From Curtobacterium sp. MCLR17_032 (GTDB lineage: Bacteria; Actinomycetota; Actinomycetes; Actinomycetales; Microbacteriaceae): DNA of 64,000 nucleotides. Positions 35,215 to 41,674 of the stretch are shown here, in pieces (the first letter of the stretch is position 1; each line of letters opens with the position of its first letter). The position numbers and the translations under genes were made by a program. The notes beneath the pieces are model-generated. The model searched no databases and had not been told where the DNA came from. It saw only the letters and a program-made list of their open reading frames with translations. Location: NCBI RefSeq assembly GCF_003234795.2, contig NZ_CP126268.1, positions 868,001-932,000 on the forward strand, in the 5' to 3' direction.

Positions 35215-35229
35215 TAGTATGTCCTGACA
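35215..35229 (+). promoter_or_regulatory. -10 box with overlapping IolR-type operator, tautomerase promoter
   Basis: TAGTAT (35215-35220) abuts TGTCCTGACA (35220-35229), which has the same TGTC-NT-GACA form as the iolC operator and would cover the transcription start. Confidence 0.65.
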
Positions 35230-35253
35230 AAGTCACCACAAGCAGGAGGCACC

Positions 35254-35661
35254 ATGCCGCTCGTCCGATTCGACCTCGCCACCGGCCGCACCCCCGAGGC
35301 GGTCCGCGCGATCGCCGACGCCACGCACCAGGCGATCGTCGACGTCTACGGGATCCCGGAGCGCGACCGCTTCCAGATCATCACCGAACACCCGGCGACG
35401 CAGATCATCGCGCAGGACGCCGGCCTGGGCTTCGAGCGGACCGAGGGCGTCGTCATGATCCAGGTCTTCACCCAGCGCGGCCGGTCCGACGAGGCGAAGC
35501 AGGCGCTCTACGCCGCGATCCACGACGCGCTCGCCGGGGTCGGCGTCGCGTCCGAGGACGTCTTCATCGGGTACGTCGAGAACGGTCCGCAGGACTGGTC
35601 GTTCGGCTTCGGTCGCGCCCAGTACCTGACCGGCGAACTCGGCGTTCCCGACGCCAGCTGA
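35254..35661 (+). CDS. Tautomerase family protein
   Basis: A 135-residue member of the tautomerase superfamily, in which the N-terminal proline exposed after Met removal acts as general base: the product starts MPLVRFDL. DVYGIPERDRFQIITEH and GYVENGPQDWSFGFGRAQYL match the YusQ/MSAD-like long tautomerases. ATG 35254 follows AGGAGG. The IolR-type operator in its promoter suggests a role linked to inositol or keto-sugar metabolism, but the substrate is unknown. The 3' end is part of a 25-bp tandem repeat. Confidence 0.85.
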   Translation: MPLVRFDLATGRTPEAVRAIADATHQAIVDVYGIPERDRFQIITEHPATQIIAQDAGLGFERTEGVVMIQVFTQRGRSDEAKQALYAAIHDALAGVGVASEDVFIGYVENGPQDWSFGFGRAQYLTGELGVPDAS

Positions 35662-35708
35662 ACTCGGCGTCCTCGACGCCAGCTGACCGGCGCGCCGGAC
35701 GCCAGCTG
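35636..35708. repeat. 25-bp tandem repeats at the tautomerase 3' end
   Basis: Units at 35636-35660, 35661-35685 and a shorter 35686-35708 share CGACGCCAGCTG. The first unit contains the last codons of the tautomerase gene and each of the first two is followed by the A that completes a TGA. Confidence 0.65.
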
Positions 35709-35716
35709 GCCGGGCC

Positions 35717-36475
35717 CTACTTGTCGACGAGCGTGACCTCGAACGAGTACCGGTCCGGCCGGTAACAGTGCAGGCCGTACTCGACCGCGCGACCCGAGGC
35801 GTCGTACGCCGTGCGGCTCATCGTCAGCACGGGGTCGCCGTCCTCGATCTCGAGCAGGCCGGCCTCGTCGTCCGTCGCAGCACGAGCACCGATCCGCTGC
35901 TTCGCGACCCGCATCGTCACCCCGCGGGACCGGAGCAGCTGGTACAGCCCGTGGGCGCGGAGGTCCTCGTCGGTGATGTCGGCGAACTCCGGCGGCAGGT
36001 AGTTCTCGAGCACCGCCATCGGCACGTCCTCGGCGAACCGGACGCGAAGCACGTGCACGACGGTGGTCCCGACCTCGACGCCCAGGGCCTCGGCGACCGC
36101 CTGGGTGGCCGGCACGTCGGAGCGGTCGAGGAGCTTCGTCGTCGGCTGCTGCGACCCCTGCGTCAGGTCGTCGTACAGGCTGGTCAGCTCGACCTTGCGG
36201 GTGACCGGACCGTGCACGACCTGGGTGCCGATGCCACGACGGCGGACGAGCAGCCCCTTGTCGACGAGGTCCTGGATGGCGCGGCGGATCGTCGGGCGGG
36301 ACAGGCCGAGGCGCTCCCCGAGGGCGATCTCGTTCTCCAGGCGGGCACCGGGCGGCATCGCGCCGTTGCGGATCGACTCCTCGATGCGCGAGGCGACCTG
36401 GTGGTAGAGCGGCATCGGCCCCGACCGGTCCAGGTCCATGAACAGGTCGGACGGCAGCTGGCCATCGTTGGTCAT
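35717..36475 (-). CDS. iolR: GntR-family repressor, probable IolR
   Basis: A HutC-subfamily GntR regulator, 252 residues. The winged helix (about residues 10-75) includes ARLENEIALGERLGLSRPTIRRAIQDLVDKGLL. The C-terminal UTRA effector domain runs to the end (VVHVLRVRFAEDVPMAVLENYLP, TMSRTAYDASGRAVEYG). It lies beside the inositol operon and the tautomerase. Near-identical palindromes in all three promoters, including its own, support assignment as the inositol-responsive repressor with autoregulation; direct evidence is lacking. ATG 36475 follows GAAGGA. Confidence 0.82.
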   Translation of the reverse strand: MTNDGQLPSDLFMDLDRSGPMPLYHQVASRIEESIRNGAMPPGARLENEIALGERLGLSRPTIRRAIQDLVDKGLLVRRRGIGTQVVHGPVTRKVELTSLYDDLTQGSQQPTTKLLDRSDVPATQAVAEALGVEVGTTVVHVLRVRFAEDVPMAVLENYLPPEFADITDEDLRAHGLYQLLRSRGVTMRVAKQRIGARAATDDEAGLLEIEDGDPVLTMSRTAYDASGRAVEYGLHCYRPDRYSFEVTLVDK

Positions 36476-36521
36476 CGCGGTCCTTCGCAGGGGAGAACGA
36501 GCCCGAACACCTGCCGGGCGG

Positions 36522-36535
36522 ATTGTCGTGACAAT
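36522..36535. promoter_or_regulatory. IolR-type operator in the iolR promoter
   Basis: ATTGTCGTGACAAT: six-base perfect arms around GT. On the minus strand it overlaps a TATTGT that could be the iolR -10 box, implying autorepression. Confidence 0.65.
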
Positions 36536-36585
36536 ACCACCGGGCGTTGCGGCGGCCCGGACCACCGGGCGTGGACAGGACCGCG

Positions 36586-37248
36586 TCAGTCGGAGAAGAC
36601 CATCGGACGACGCGAGAGCCGGGGCTGTGCGGCCGACTTCGGCTTCTCGACACGGGCGCGCACGGGGTTGATCGTCACCCGGGTCACCGCACCGAGCGCC
36701 TCGACCGTCGGCACCCCGTGGAAGCCGGCAGCGTGCACGACGATCGCGGCGCAGGCCTCGGCGTCGGCAGCGGCGTCATGGTGTTGGAAGCCCGAGAACC
36801 CGGCGGCCATCGCGGCCATCGGCAGGCGGTACGAGTCGAGCGTGTAGGTCTTGCGGGCGACCTGCAGCGAACACATCGAGTGGTGTTCGGCGATCTCGAT
36901 GCCGGTCGCCGCACACCCGCCGGCGATCACGCCCATGTCGAACCGGGCGTTGTGCGCGACCAACACGTCACCCTCCGCGAACGCCACCAGGTCCGGGTAC
37001 TGCTGCTCCCACGACTTGGCGTGCGTCACGTCCGACTGGACGATCCCGTGGATGCGGGTGTTCCACTCCAGGAAGTCGTCGTGCCCGGCCGGCGGGCGGA
37101 TGAACCAGGAGGCCCGGTCGACAACACGACCGCCGCGCACCTTGACGAGTCCGACCGAACACGCGCTGGCGGGCGAGTTGTTCGCGGTCTCGAAGTCGAT
37201 GGCGGTGAAGTTCAGCACGCCATCGATCGTTGCACGGAGAACCGACAT
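36586..37248 (-). CDS. DEDDh 3'-5' exonuclease domain protein (DnaQ-like)
   Basis: A 220-residue protein made mostly of one DnaQ-type exonuclease domain. FTAIDFETANNS gives the first Asp and Glu, NTRIHGI and VAHNARFDMGV give the second motif, and HHDAAADAEACA gives the catalytic His-Asp. The DFETAN form is shared with stand-alone exonucleases and DNA-polymerase-III epsilon-like proteins rather than replicative epsilon. A basic C-terminal tail of about 30 residues follows. ATG 37248 is chosen; a GTG eleven codons in is possible. A role in DNA or RNA repair is inferred. Confidence 0.87.
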   Translation of the reverse strand: MSVLRATIDGVLNFTAIDFETANNSPASACSVGLVKVRGGRVVDRASWFIRPPAGHDDFLEWNTRIHGIVQSDVTHAKSWEQQYPDLVAFAEGDVLVAHNARFDMGVIAGGCAATGIEIAEHHSMCSLQVARKTYTLDSYRLPMAAMAAGFSGFQHHDAAADAEACAAIVVHAAGFHGVPTVEALGAVTRVTINPVRARVEKPKSAAQPRLSRRPMVFSD

Positions 37249-37283
37249 CACCGGAACCGGCCCCGGCGTGGTGCCCCCGCTCC

Positions 37284-37289
37284 TACCCT
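37284..37289 (+). promoter_or_regulatory. Leaderless -10 box (TACCCT) for the 37296 hydrolase
   Basis: TACCCT followed by six bases and ATG at 37296. Confidence 0.55.
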
Positions 37290-37295
37290 GAACAG

Positions 37296-37850
37296 ATGGA
37301 GCACCCCGCGCAGATGGAGAACCCCGCGCCGCGCAGCCCGCTCGTCCTGGTCCTCGCAGGTACGGGCTACGGCCAGCAGGCGCCCCTGCTCTGGTGGACG
37401 GACGCCATCGCCCGGCAGGCTGGCTGCACGGTCGTCGCACCCAGGTGGACGGTCGACGACAGCGCCGCAGCCGACCCGGTCCGCTTCGTCGAGCACGAAC
37501 TGACGACCGCGCTCACCGGACGCCGACCGGACCTCGTCATCGCCAAGTCGTTCGGCTGCGCCGCCCTGCCGTGGGCGCTCGCCGAGGGCGTGCCCGGCGT
37601 CTGGCTCACGCCGGTCCTCACCGACGACGCCGTCCGCCAGGCGCTCGCCGCAGCCGACGACACCCACGTCGCGCTCGGCGGATCAGCCGATCCCGTCTGG
37701 CGGCCGGAACTGGTGCGTGGGACGCGGGCGCGCCTCCAGACCGTCGACCGAGCCGACCACCGGCTCGAGGTGCCGGGCGACTGGCGGGCGTCCCAGCGCC
37801 TCCAGGCCGACGTCCTGGCCGTCGTCGAGGAGCGCGTCGCGGCAATCTGA
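37296..37850 (+). CDS. Small alpha/beta hydrolase-fold protein
   Basis: A 184-residue protein with the alpha/beta hydrolase core: LVLVLAGTGYGQQ oxyanion strand, nucleophile elbow VIAKSFGCAALPWA (Ser in a K-S-F-G variant of G-x-S-x-G), acid candidate in LGGSADPVW and His in VDRADHRLEV. It is shorter than most hydrolases and lacks a lid domain. The substrate is unknown. Leaderless start at ATG 37296; a second in-frame ATG three residues later encodes a repeat of the same EHPAQM/ENPAP motif. Confidence 0.75.
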   Translation: MEHPAQMENPAPRSPLVLVLAGTGYGQQAPLLWWTDAIARQAGCTVVAPRWTVDDSAAADPVRFVEHELTTALTGRRPDLVIAKSFGCAALPWALAEGVPGVWLTPVLTDDAVRQALAAADDTHVALGGSADPVWRPELVRGTRARLQTVDRADHRLEVPGDWRASQRLQADVLAVVEERVAAI

Positions 37851-37897
37851 CGGTGCCGGACTGGAGGCCCGGGTCGGCCCCGGCGGGCTGCCGCCGG

Positions 37898-37903
37898 TAG
37901 GCT
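37898..37903 (+). promoter_or_regulatory. Leaderless -10 box (TAGGCT) for ychF
   Basis: TAGGCT followed by eight bases and GTG at 37912. Confidence 0.55.
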
Positions 37904-37911
37904 GTCCTCCC

Positions 37912-38985
37912 GTGGCTCTCACCATCGGAATCGTCGGTCTCCCGAACGTCGGCAAGTCGACCCTGTTCAACGCCCTGACCAAGAACCAGGTGCTCGCGGC
38001 CAACTACCCGTTCGCCACCATCGAGCCCAACGTCGGCGTGGTGAACCTGCCCGACCCGCGTCTCGACCAGCTCGCCGAGCTGTTCCACTCCGAGAAGACC
38101 GTGCCCGCGCCGGTGTCGTTCGTCGACATCGCCGGCATCGTCAAGGGTGCGAGCGAGGGTGAGGGACTCGGCAACAAGTTCCTCGCGAACATCCGCGAAG
38201 CCGACGCCATCGCGCAGGTCGTCCGCGGGTTCACCGACGACGACGTCGTGCACGTGGCGAACAAGGTGTCCCCGAAGGACGACCTCGAGGTCATCAACAC
38301 CGAGCTGATCCTCGCCGATCTCGAGACCATCGAGAAGGCGCTGCCCCGCTACGAGAAGATGCTCAAGCTGAAGCAGGCGGAGCCCGCCGTCCTCGAGGCG
38401 GCGAACGCCGCGAAGGCCGAGCTCGAGAAGGGCGTCCTGCTCTCGGCGAGCAAGGTCGACCTCGAGCCGATCAAGGAACTCGGGCTGCTCAGCGCCAAGC
38501 CCTTCATCTTCGTGTTCAACGTGGACGAGGCGATCCTCACCGACGACGCCCGCAAGGCTGAACTCGCCGCCCTCGTCGCACCGGCGCAGGCCGTGTTCCT
38601 CGACGCCCAGGTCGAGTCCGAGCTGATCGACCTCGACCCGGAGGACGCCAAGGAGCTCCTCGAGTCGACCGGTCAGACCGAGTCCGGCCTCGACCAGCTC
38701 GCGCGCATCGGATTCGAGACCCTCGGGCTGCAGACGTACCTGACGGCAGGCCCGAAGGAATCCCGAGCGTGGACGATCGGCAAGGGGTGGAAGGCTCCCC
38801 AGGCTGCTGGCGTCATCCACACGGACTTCGAGAAGGGCTTCATCAAGGCCGAGGTCATCTCGTTCGACGACCTCGTCGCCACCGGCTCGATCGCCGAGGC
38901 CCGGTCGCAGGGCAAGGCCCGCATCGAGGGCAAGGAGTACGTCATGCAGGACGGCGACGTGGTGGAGTTCCGCTTCAACAACTGA
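37912..38985 (+). CDS. ychF: Redox-regulated ATPase YchF (OLA1 family)
   Basis: A universally conserved Obg-family P-loop NTPase that prefers ATP and associates with ribosomes. GLPNVGKSTLFNALT (residues 8-22) is the P-loop, FVDIAGIVKGASEGEGLGNKFL is the G3/switch region and IFVFNVDEA is the divergent G4 (N-x-D-E instead of NKxD) that marks ATP preference. A central coiled coil and a C-terminal TGS domain (QTYLTAGPKESRAW, DGDVVEFRFNN) follow. 357 residues, normal length. Confidence 0.96.
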   Translation: MALTIGIVGLPNVGKSTLFNALTKNQVLAANYPFATIEPNVGVVNLPDPRLDQLAELFHSEKTVPAPVSFVDIAGIVKGASEGEGLGNKFLANIREADAIAQVVRGFTDDDVVHVANKVSPKDDLEVINTELILADLETIEKALPRYEKMLKLKQAEPAVLEAANAAKAELEKGVLLSASKVDLEPIKELGLLSAKPFIFVFNVDEAILTDDARKAELAALVAPAQAVFLDAQVESELIDLDPEDAKELLESTGQTESGLDQLARIGFETLGLQTYLTAGPKESRAWTIGKGWKAPQAAGVIHTDFEKGFIKAEVISFDDLVATGSIAEARSQGKARIEGKEYVMQDGDVVEFRFNN

Positions 38986-39008
38986 CGCTCCGGCACGTGT
39001 CGCGCTCC

Positions 39009-39014
39009 TAGGAT
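39009..39014 (+). promoter_or_regulatory. Leaderless -10 box (TAGGAT) for the 39022 gene
   Basis: TAGGAT followed by seven bases and GTG at 39022. Confidence 0.55.
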
Positions 39015-39021
39015 CACAGGC

Positions 39022-39315
39022 GTGGGGGAACGCGGAGCTGCAGCCGGACGCTCAGACCAGTCGGACGAGTTGCCGACGGTCTTCCGTGCCGTCGCGGAGA
39101 TCCGTCCTTCGCGATGGCTCCGTCGGCCGAAACGTGTCATCCGCTACGACGCCCGCTGGCCCGACGGCCGTGTCGAGACGGACGTCCACCTCGTCACGCT
39201 GATGTACCGCCGCGCTCCCGCGGACTACTCGGTGGTCAAGCGGGTGATGGACGAGCAGTGCCCGGAGACCGGTGCCGGCCCGTGGGTGCTGTACCCGACG
39301 GGTGACCTGCTCTGA
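39022..39315 (+). CDS. Hypothetical protein, 97 aa
   Basis: I do not recognise this small soluble protein. The first 20 residues look disordered; the rest has beta-strand character (RVIRYDARWPDGRVETDVHLVTLMYRR) and ends PWVLYPTGDLL. There is no signal peptide or known motif. The leaderless start and typical codon use support it being real. It is the last gene before the abiF-like remnant. Confidence 0.6.
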   Translation: MGERGAAAGRSDQSDELPTVFRAVAEIRPSRWLRRPKRVIRYDARWPDGRVETDVHLVTLMYRRAPADYSVVKRVMDEQCPETGAGPWVLYPTGDLL

Positions 39316-39373
39316 CGTCAGCCTGACCTGACAACTGAGCACTCCTGCCACCCGCGCAGGGCGGCGGTTCGGC

Positions 39374-39379
39374 TAGAGT
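39374..39379 (+). promoter_or_regulatory. -10 box for the short RNA
   Basis: TAGAGT, which would start transcription near 39386. No clear -35 box is seen. Confidence 0.5.
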
Positions 39380-39385
39380 GGAAGC

Positions 39386-39440
39386 AATTGACCCCCTCCC
39401 AAGCCTCTCCACGATGCTCAAATGGGAGGGGCCTTTTCGT
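39386..39440 (+). ncRNA. Short terminated RNA before the abiF-like remnant (candidate abiF-type antitoxin RNA)
   Basis: CCCCTCCCA (39393-39401) pairs with TGGGAGGGG (39423-39431) around a 21-base loop containing CACGATGCTCAAA, then CCTTTTCGTTC, a T-run rare in this genome. With the TAGAGT box it makes a self-contained transcript of about 55 bases. AbiF-type genes are known to be preceded by a small structured RNA (abiF RNA motif). This one sits exactly there, but I could not compare it with the covariance model. Confidence 0.6.
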
Positions 39441-39450
39441 TCCCGGGGGG

Positions 39451-39585
39451 ATGCGCGTGAAGCCGAGTCTGTCTTGGACTGAGCAGGTTGCCCTTCTCCT
39501 CCGACGGGGGCTCGCGATCGGCGACGAGCCAACTTGTCGCCGATTCCTGGCGGCATCGAGCTACTGCCGTTCATCGCGCTACCGA
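39451..39585 (+). pseudogene. Truncated AbiF/AbiD-type abortive infection gene, N-terminal remnant
   Basis: From ATG 39451 behind GGGGGG, 45 codons read KPSLSWTEQVALLLRRGLAI...RRFLAASSYCRSSRY, which follows the start of the Abi_2 family (usual pattern KPFLS.EEQ..LL..RGL.I.D....R.L...NYYRLSGY) with decayed positions. An intact protein is around 300 residues with a HEPN-type RNase active site; all of that is missing. The frame stays open by chance into the following gene, giving an artefactual 196-residue fusion. Full-length AbiF works as an RNA-controlled toxin. Confidence 0.6.
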
Positions 39586-39671
39586 ACTGTGGTTGAGGCC
39601 GACATGCGCCGCCAGTTGTACACCGCCCGCGCCTCCCACCCGATCCTGTACTGCGTGCTCCACCCCGGTGC

Positions 39672-39677
39672 CTACCC
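39672..39677 (+). promoter_or_regulatory. -10 box (TACCCT) for the 39700 gene
   Basis: TACCCT lies 22 bases before GTG 39700, with GAGGGAGG between, so this gene has a leader and its own promoter independent of the abiF remnant. Confidence 0.5.
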
Positions 39678-39699
39678 TCGGCACGAGGGAGGTCGACAC

Positions 39700-40041
39700 G
39701 TGAAGTACATCCACTACGACGGCACGGACATCCTCACGGGGGACCGGATCGCCGACGCGGTCGCGGACTACGCGGCGGTGCTCGGGGCGAACACCCGGAC
39801 GGACACGATCGCGGTGCCGACGGTGGGGGAGGACGGCTCGGTCGAGCGGACGACGATGCTCGTCGGACCGTCGAGCGAGATCGTGGTGCGGCAGGCGCCG
39901 GACGACGAACTCGAGCCGGAGGACCCTGCCTTCATCCGCCGCCTCCGGGACGCAGCAGCGCTGTGCGGCGGGCGGCAGCCGGTGAACGCCGACGGCGGGC
40001 GACGGTTCGTCGGCGCGGCTGAGGGCGACCGGGAGCACTAG
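39700..40041 (+). CDS. Hypothetical protein, 113 aa
   Basis: A small soluble protein starting MKYIHYDGTDILTGDRIADAV (read as two parts: a tyrosine-rich strand, then a helix), with a middle beta-region (TIAVPTVGEDGSVERTTMLVGP) and an acidic DDELEPEDP. GTG 39700 has a strong GAGGGAGG site and its own -10 box. Short proteins of this look occur in Microbacteriaceae without assigned function. It is convergent with the next gene across a hairpin. Confidence 0.65.
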   Translation: MKYIHYDGTDILTGDRIADAVADYAAVLGANTRTDTIAVPTVGEDGSVERTTMLVGPSSEIVVRQAPDDELEPEDPAFIRRLRDAAALCGGRQPVNADGGRRFVGAAEGDREH

Positions 40042-40055
40042 GCCCGCCCAGGACG

Positions 40056-40089
40056 ACGGAACGCCGCCCCCGAAGGGACGGCGTTCCGT
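40056..40089. terminator. Bidirectional hairpin terminator
   Basis: ACGGAACGCCG (40056-40066) pairs with CGGCGTTCCGT (40079-40089), with an inner CCC-CGAA-GGG stem. It lies between convergent genes. Confidence 0.75.
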
Positions 40090-40102
40090 TGTGCTGCAGA
40101 GG

Positions 40103-40390
40103 TCAGGCGGCCAGGGCCAACTCCGGAGCCTGCACGGCGCGAGCCTGCAGGATGGTGCGGCTGGCCTCGCCCCGCCAGGAGCGGCCGGGCACGACCCAGC
40201 CCGCTTCGCCGTCGACGGCGACGCGGACACCGGGCGTCAGGAACAGCCCGAGGTCGTCGGCCGGCATGCGCACGAGGTACTCGCGCTGCGAGCGGTCCTC
40301 GCGGACGGGGAACTCGGCGATGCGGTCGGGGGAGACGGTGGGAGCCGCGATGGCGGTCCCGGTGATGATGGTGCGTTCGTTCGTGGTCAT
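40103..40390 (-). CDS. Small OB-fold-like protein, 95 aa (possible SSB relative)
   Basis: A soluble 95-residue protein. The pattern TIITGTAIAAPTV, RIAEFPVRED, EYLVRMPADD, FLTPGVRVAVDGE, SRTILQARAV follows the strand order of a single-stranded-DNA-binding OB-fold (ITG..., ...F.V..., ...L.PG.RV.V.G...), but is shorter than SSB and lacks its acidic tip. Similarity is by eye only. ATG 40390 is preceded by GAAAGA. A possible promoter lies about 200 bases upstream in an A/T-rich patch. Confidence 0.5.
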   Translation of the reverse strand: MTTNERTIITGTAIAAPTVSPDRIAEFPVREDRSQREYLVRMPADDLGLFLTPGVRVAVDGEAGWVVPGRSWRGEASRTILQARAVQAPELALAA

Positions 40391-40593
40391 GGTGCTGTCT
40401 TTCTTCAGTCATTCGGCGTCGCGCTGGGCCGGACGGACTCCGTGGTCTCGTCGGCCGCAGGAGCGCGGACGCGCACGTCGGCATTCGACGTGCATGCTCG
40501 CCAGTCGGGGAGCGGTGGTCTCGCTGGAATGCGACCCAGGGGGATCGGTTCGAGACGGTCGGTGTGCGCGAGTCAGATGGGTTCGCTGCAATG

Positions 40594-40631
40594 CACCAAA
40601 AAACTACAATACGCCACGATCGCCGTTTTGT
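40594..40631. other. A/T-rich patch in the 40391-40735 gap
   Basis: CCAAAAAACTACAATACGCC is unusually A/T-rich for this genome. On the minus strand it offers TATTGT/TAGTTT as -10-like boxes for the OB-fold gene. No gene is visible in the gap; the rest holds the terminator palindrome at 40661. Confidence 0.35.
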
Positions 40632-40660
40632 CCACCTGGCGTCGGCGGAGGCGCTCCGAC

Positions 40661-40708
40661 GACGGACGGGAGGCTCGGTACCAGCTGGTACCGGGCCTCC
40701 CGTCCGTC
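40661..40708. terminator. GGACGGGAGGC-family palindrome downstream of the PEP mutase-type gene
   Basis: 24-base arms (40661-40684, 40685-40708) pair with one G.U and no loop. It lies 27 bases after the stop of the minus-strand gene. Confidence 0.8.
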
Positions 40709-40735
40709 AGGTGGCGGGTCCGCGACCGCTGCCGT

Positions 40736-41512
40736 TCAGTTCAGCGTCGGGGTGTCCTCCGGCACGACGCCGCCGAGGTAGAGGTCCGCGGCGAGGTCGC
40801 GGAGCGCACGCAGGGCGACGCGCTGCGTGAGCGGGCCGTACGAGATGCGGGCGACACCGAGCGCCTGGTACTCGGACGCGGGCAGGGCGCCCGGCAGGCC
40901 GATGACGCTGAGCTTGCCGCGGCCGAGGCCCTCGACCAGCTGCTCGACGACCTCGCGCTGGTGGCCGCCCGGGACGAAGACGAGCGGAGCGCCGGCGTCG
41001 AGGAAGGCCTTGCCGCGTGCGATGGCGTCCGCGATGCTCTCCTGGATCGGGCGGTCGCCGCCGCGGGCGATGGCGTCGGTGCGGGCGTTCAGCTGGAAGG
41101 GGACGCCCTCCTGCTCGGCGGCACGCATGATCGCGGCCACGCGGGTGACGGACTCGTCGAACGGACGCAGACGGTCTTCGACGTTCGCGCCGACCACGCC
41201 GATGCCGATCGCGCGGCGGATGGTCTCGGCCGGGTCCTCGTAGCCGTCGTCCAGGTCGGCGGTCACCGGCAGGTCCACGGCGTCGACGACGGTCTTCGCG
41301 CCGGCGAGGGCGAGGTCGAGCGACATGCCGCCGTCCTCGTAGCCGTACATCGCGGCGATCGAGTGCCCGGCGGTGGCGATCGCGCGGGTCTCGGGCAGCG
41401 CGGCGACGGTCTTCGCGCTGATCGCGTCCCAGACGTTCACGACGCGGAGGATCTCGGGGGCGGAGTGCAGGGACTGGAGGGTGGTCGCCTTCTCGGCGGT
41501 GCTCGTGGTCAT
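40736..41512 (-). CDS. Isocitrate lyase/PEP mutase superfamily protein
   Basis: A TIM-barrel enzyme of the PEP mutase/isocitrate lyase superfamily, 258 residues. VNVWDAISAKTV, TADLDDGYEDPAETIRR (metal Asp pair), GVVGANVEDR (metal Glu) and FQLNARTDA are the superfamily motifs. It lacks the KKCGH-type cysteine loop of isocitrate lyase, so C-C lyase or mutase action on another 2-oxo acid or phosphonate-like substrate is likely. The substrate is not readable. ATG 41512 is leaderless, with TACTGT seven bases upstream. Confidence 0.85.
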   Translation of the reverse strand: MTTSTAEKATTLQSLHSAPEILRVVNVWDAISAKTVAALPETRAIATAGHSIAAMYGYEDGGMSLDLALAGAKTVVDAVDLPVTADLDDGYEDPAETIRRAIGIGVVGANVEDRLRPFDESVTRVAAIMRAAEQEGVPFQLNARTDAIARGGDRPIQESIADAIARGKAFLDAGAPLVFVPGGHQREVVEQLVEGLGRGKLSVIGLPGALPASEYQALGVARISYGPLTQRVALRALRDLAADLYLGGVVPEDTPTLN

Positions 41513-41519
41513 GTCGCCG

Positions 41520-41525
41520 ACAGTA
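41520..41525 (-). promoter_or_regulatory. Leaderless -10 box (TACTGT) for the 40736-41512 gene
   Basis: TACTGT on the minus strand ends seven bases before the ATG at 41512. Confidence 0.6.
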
Positions 41526-41545
41526 GGCGGGTGCTGCCGTCAGGG

Positions 41546-41603
41546 TTCGCGCTGAGCGACAGCCCTCGCGCACCAGCGGCCGAGGACTGTCGCTCAGCGC
41601 GAA
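41546..41603. repeat. Long inverted repeat between divergent genes (CTGAGCGACAG)
   Basis: 23-base arms (41546-41568, 41581-41603) pair with one mismatch around 12 bases. Unlike the terminators it lies between two divergent genes, where no terminator is needed. Confidence 0.75.
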
Positions 41604-41674
41604 TCCGGGCCCACACGACGCAGGATGACGCGCCGACTCGCCCCGGGCCTCCCGGCCGAGGCATGCTGGGACGC

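Noticed and set aside
40736..41512. Isocitrate lyase of the glyoxylate shunt
   Set aside because: Too short and lacks the isocitrate lyase cysteine signature.
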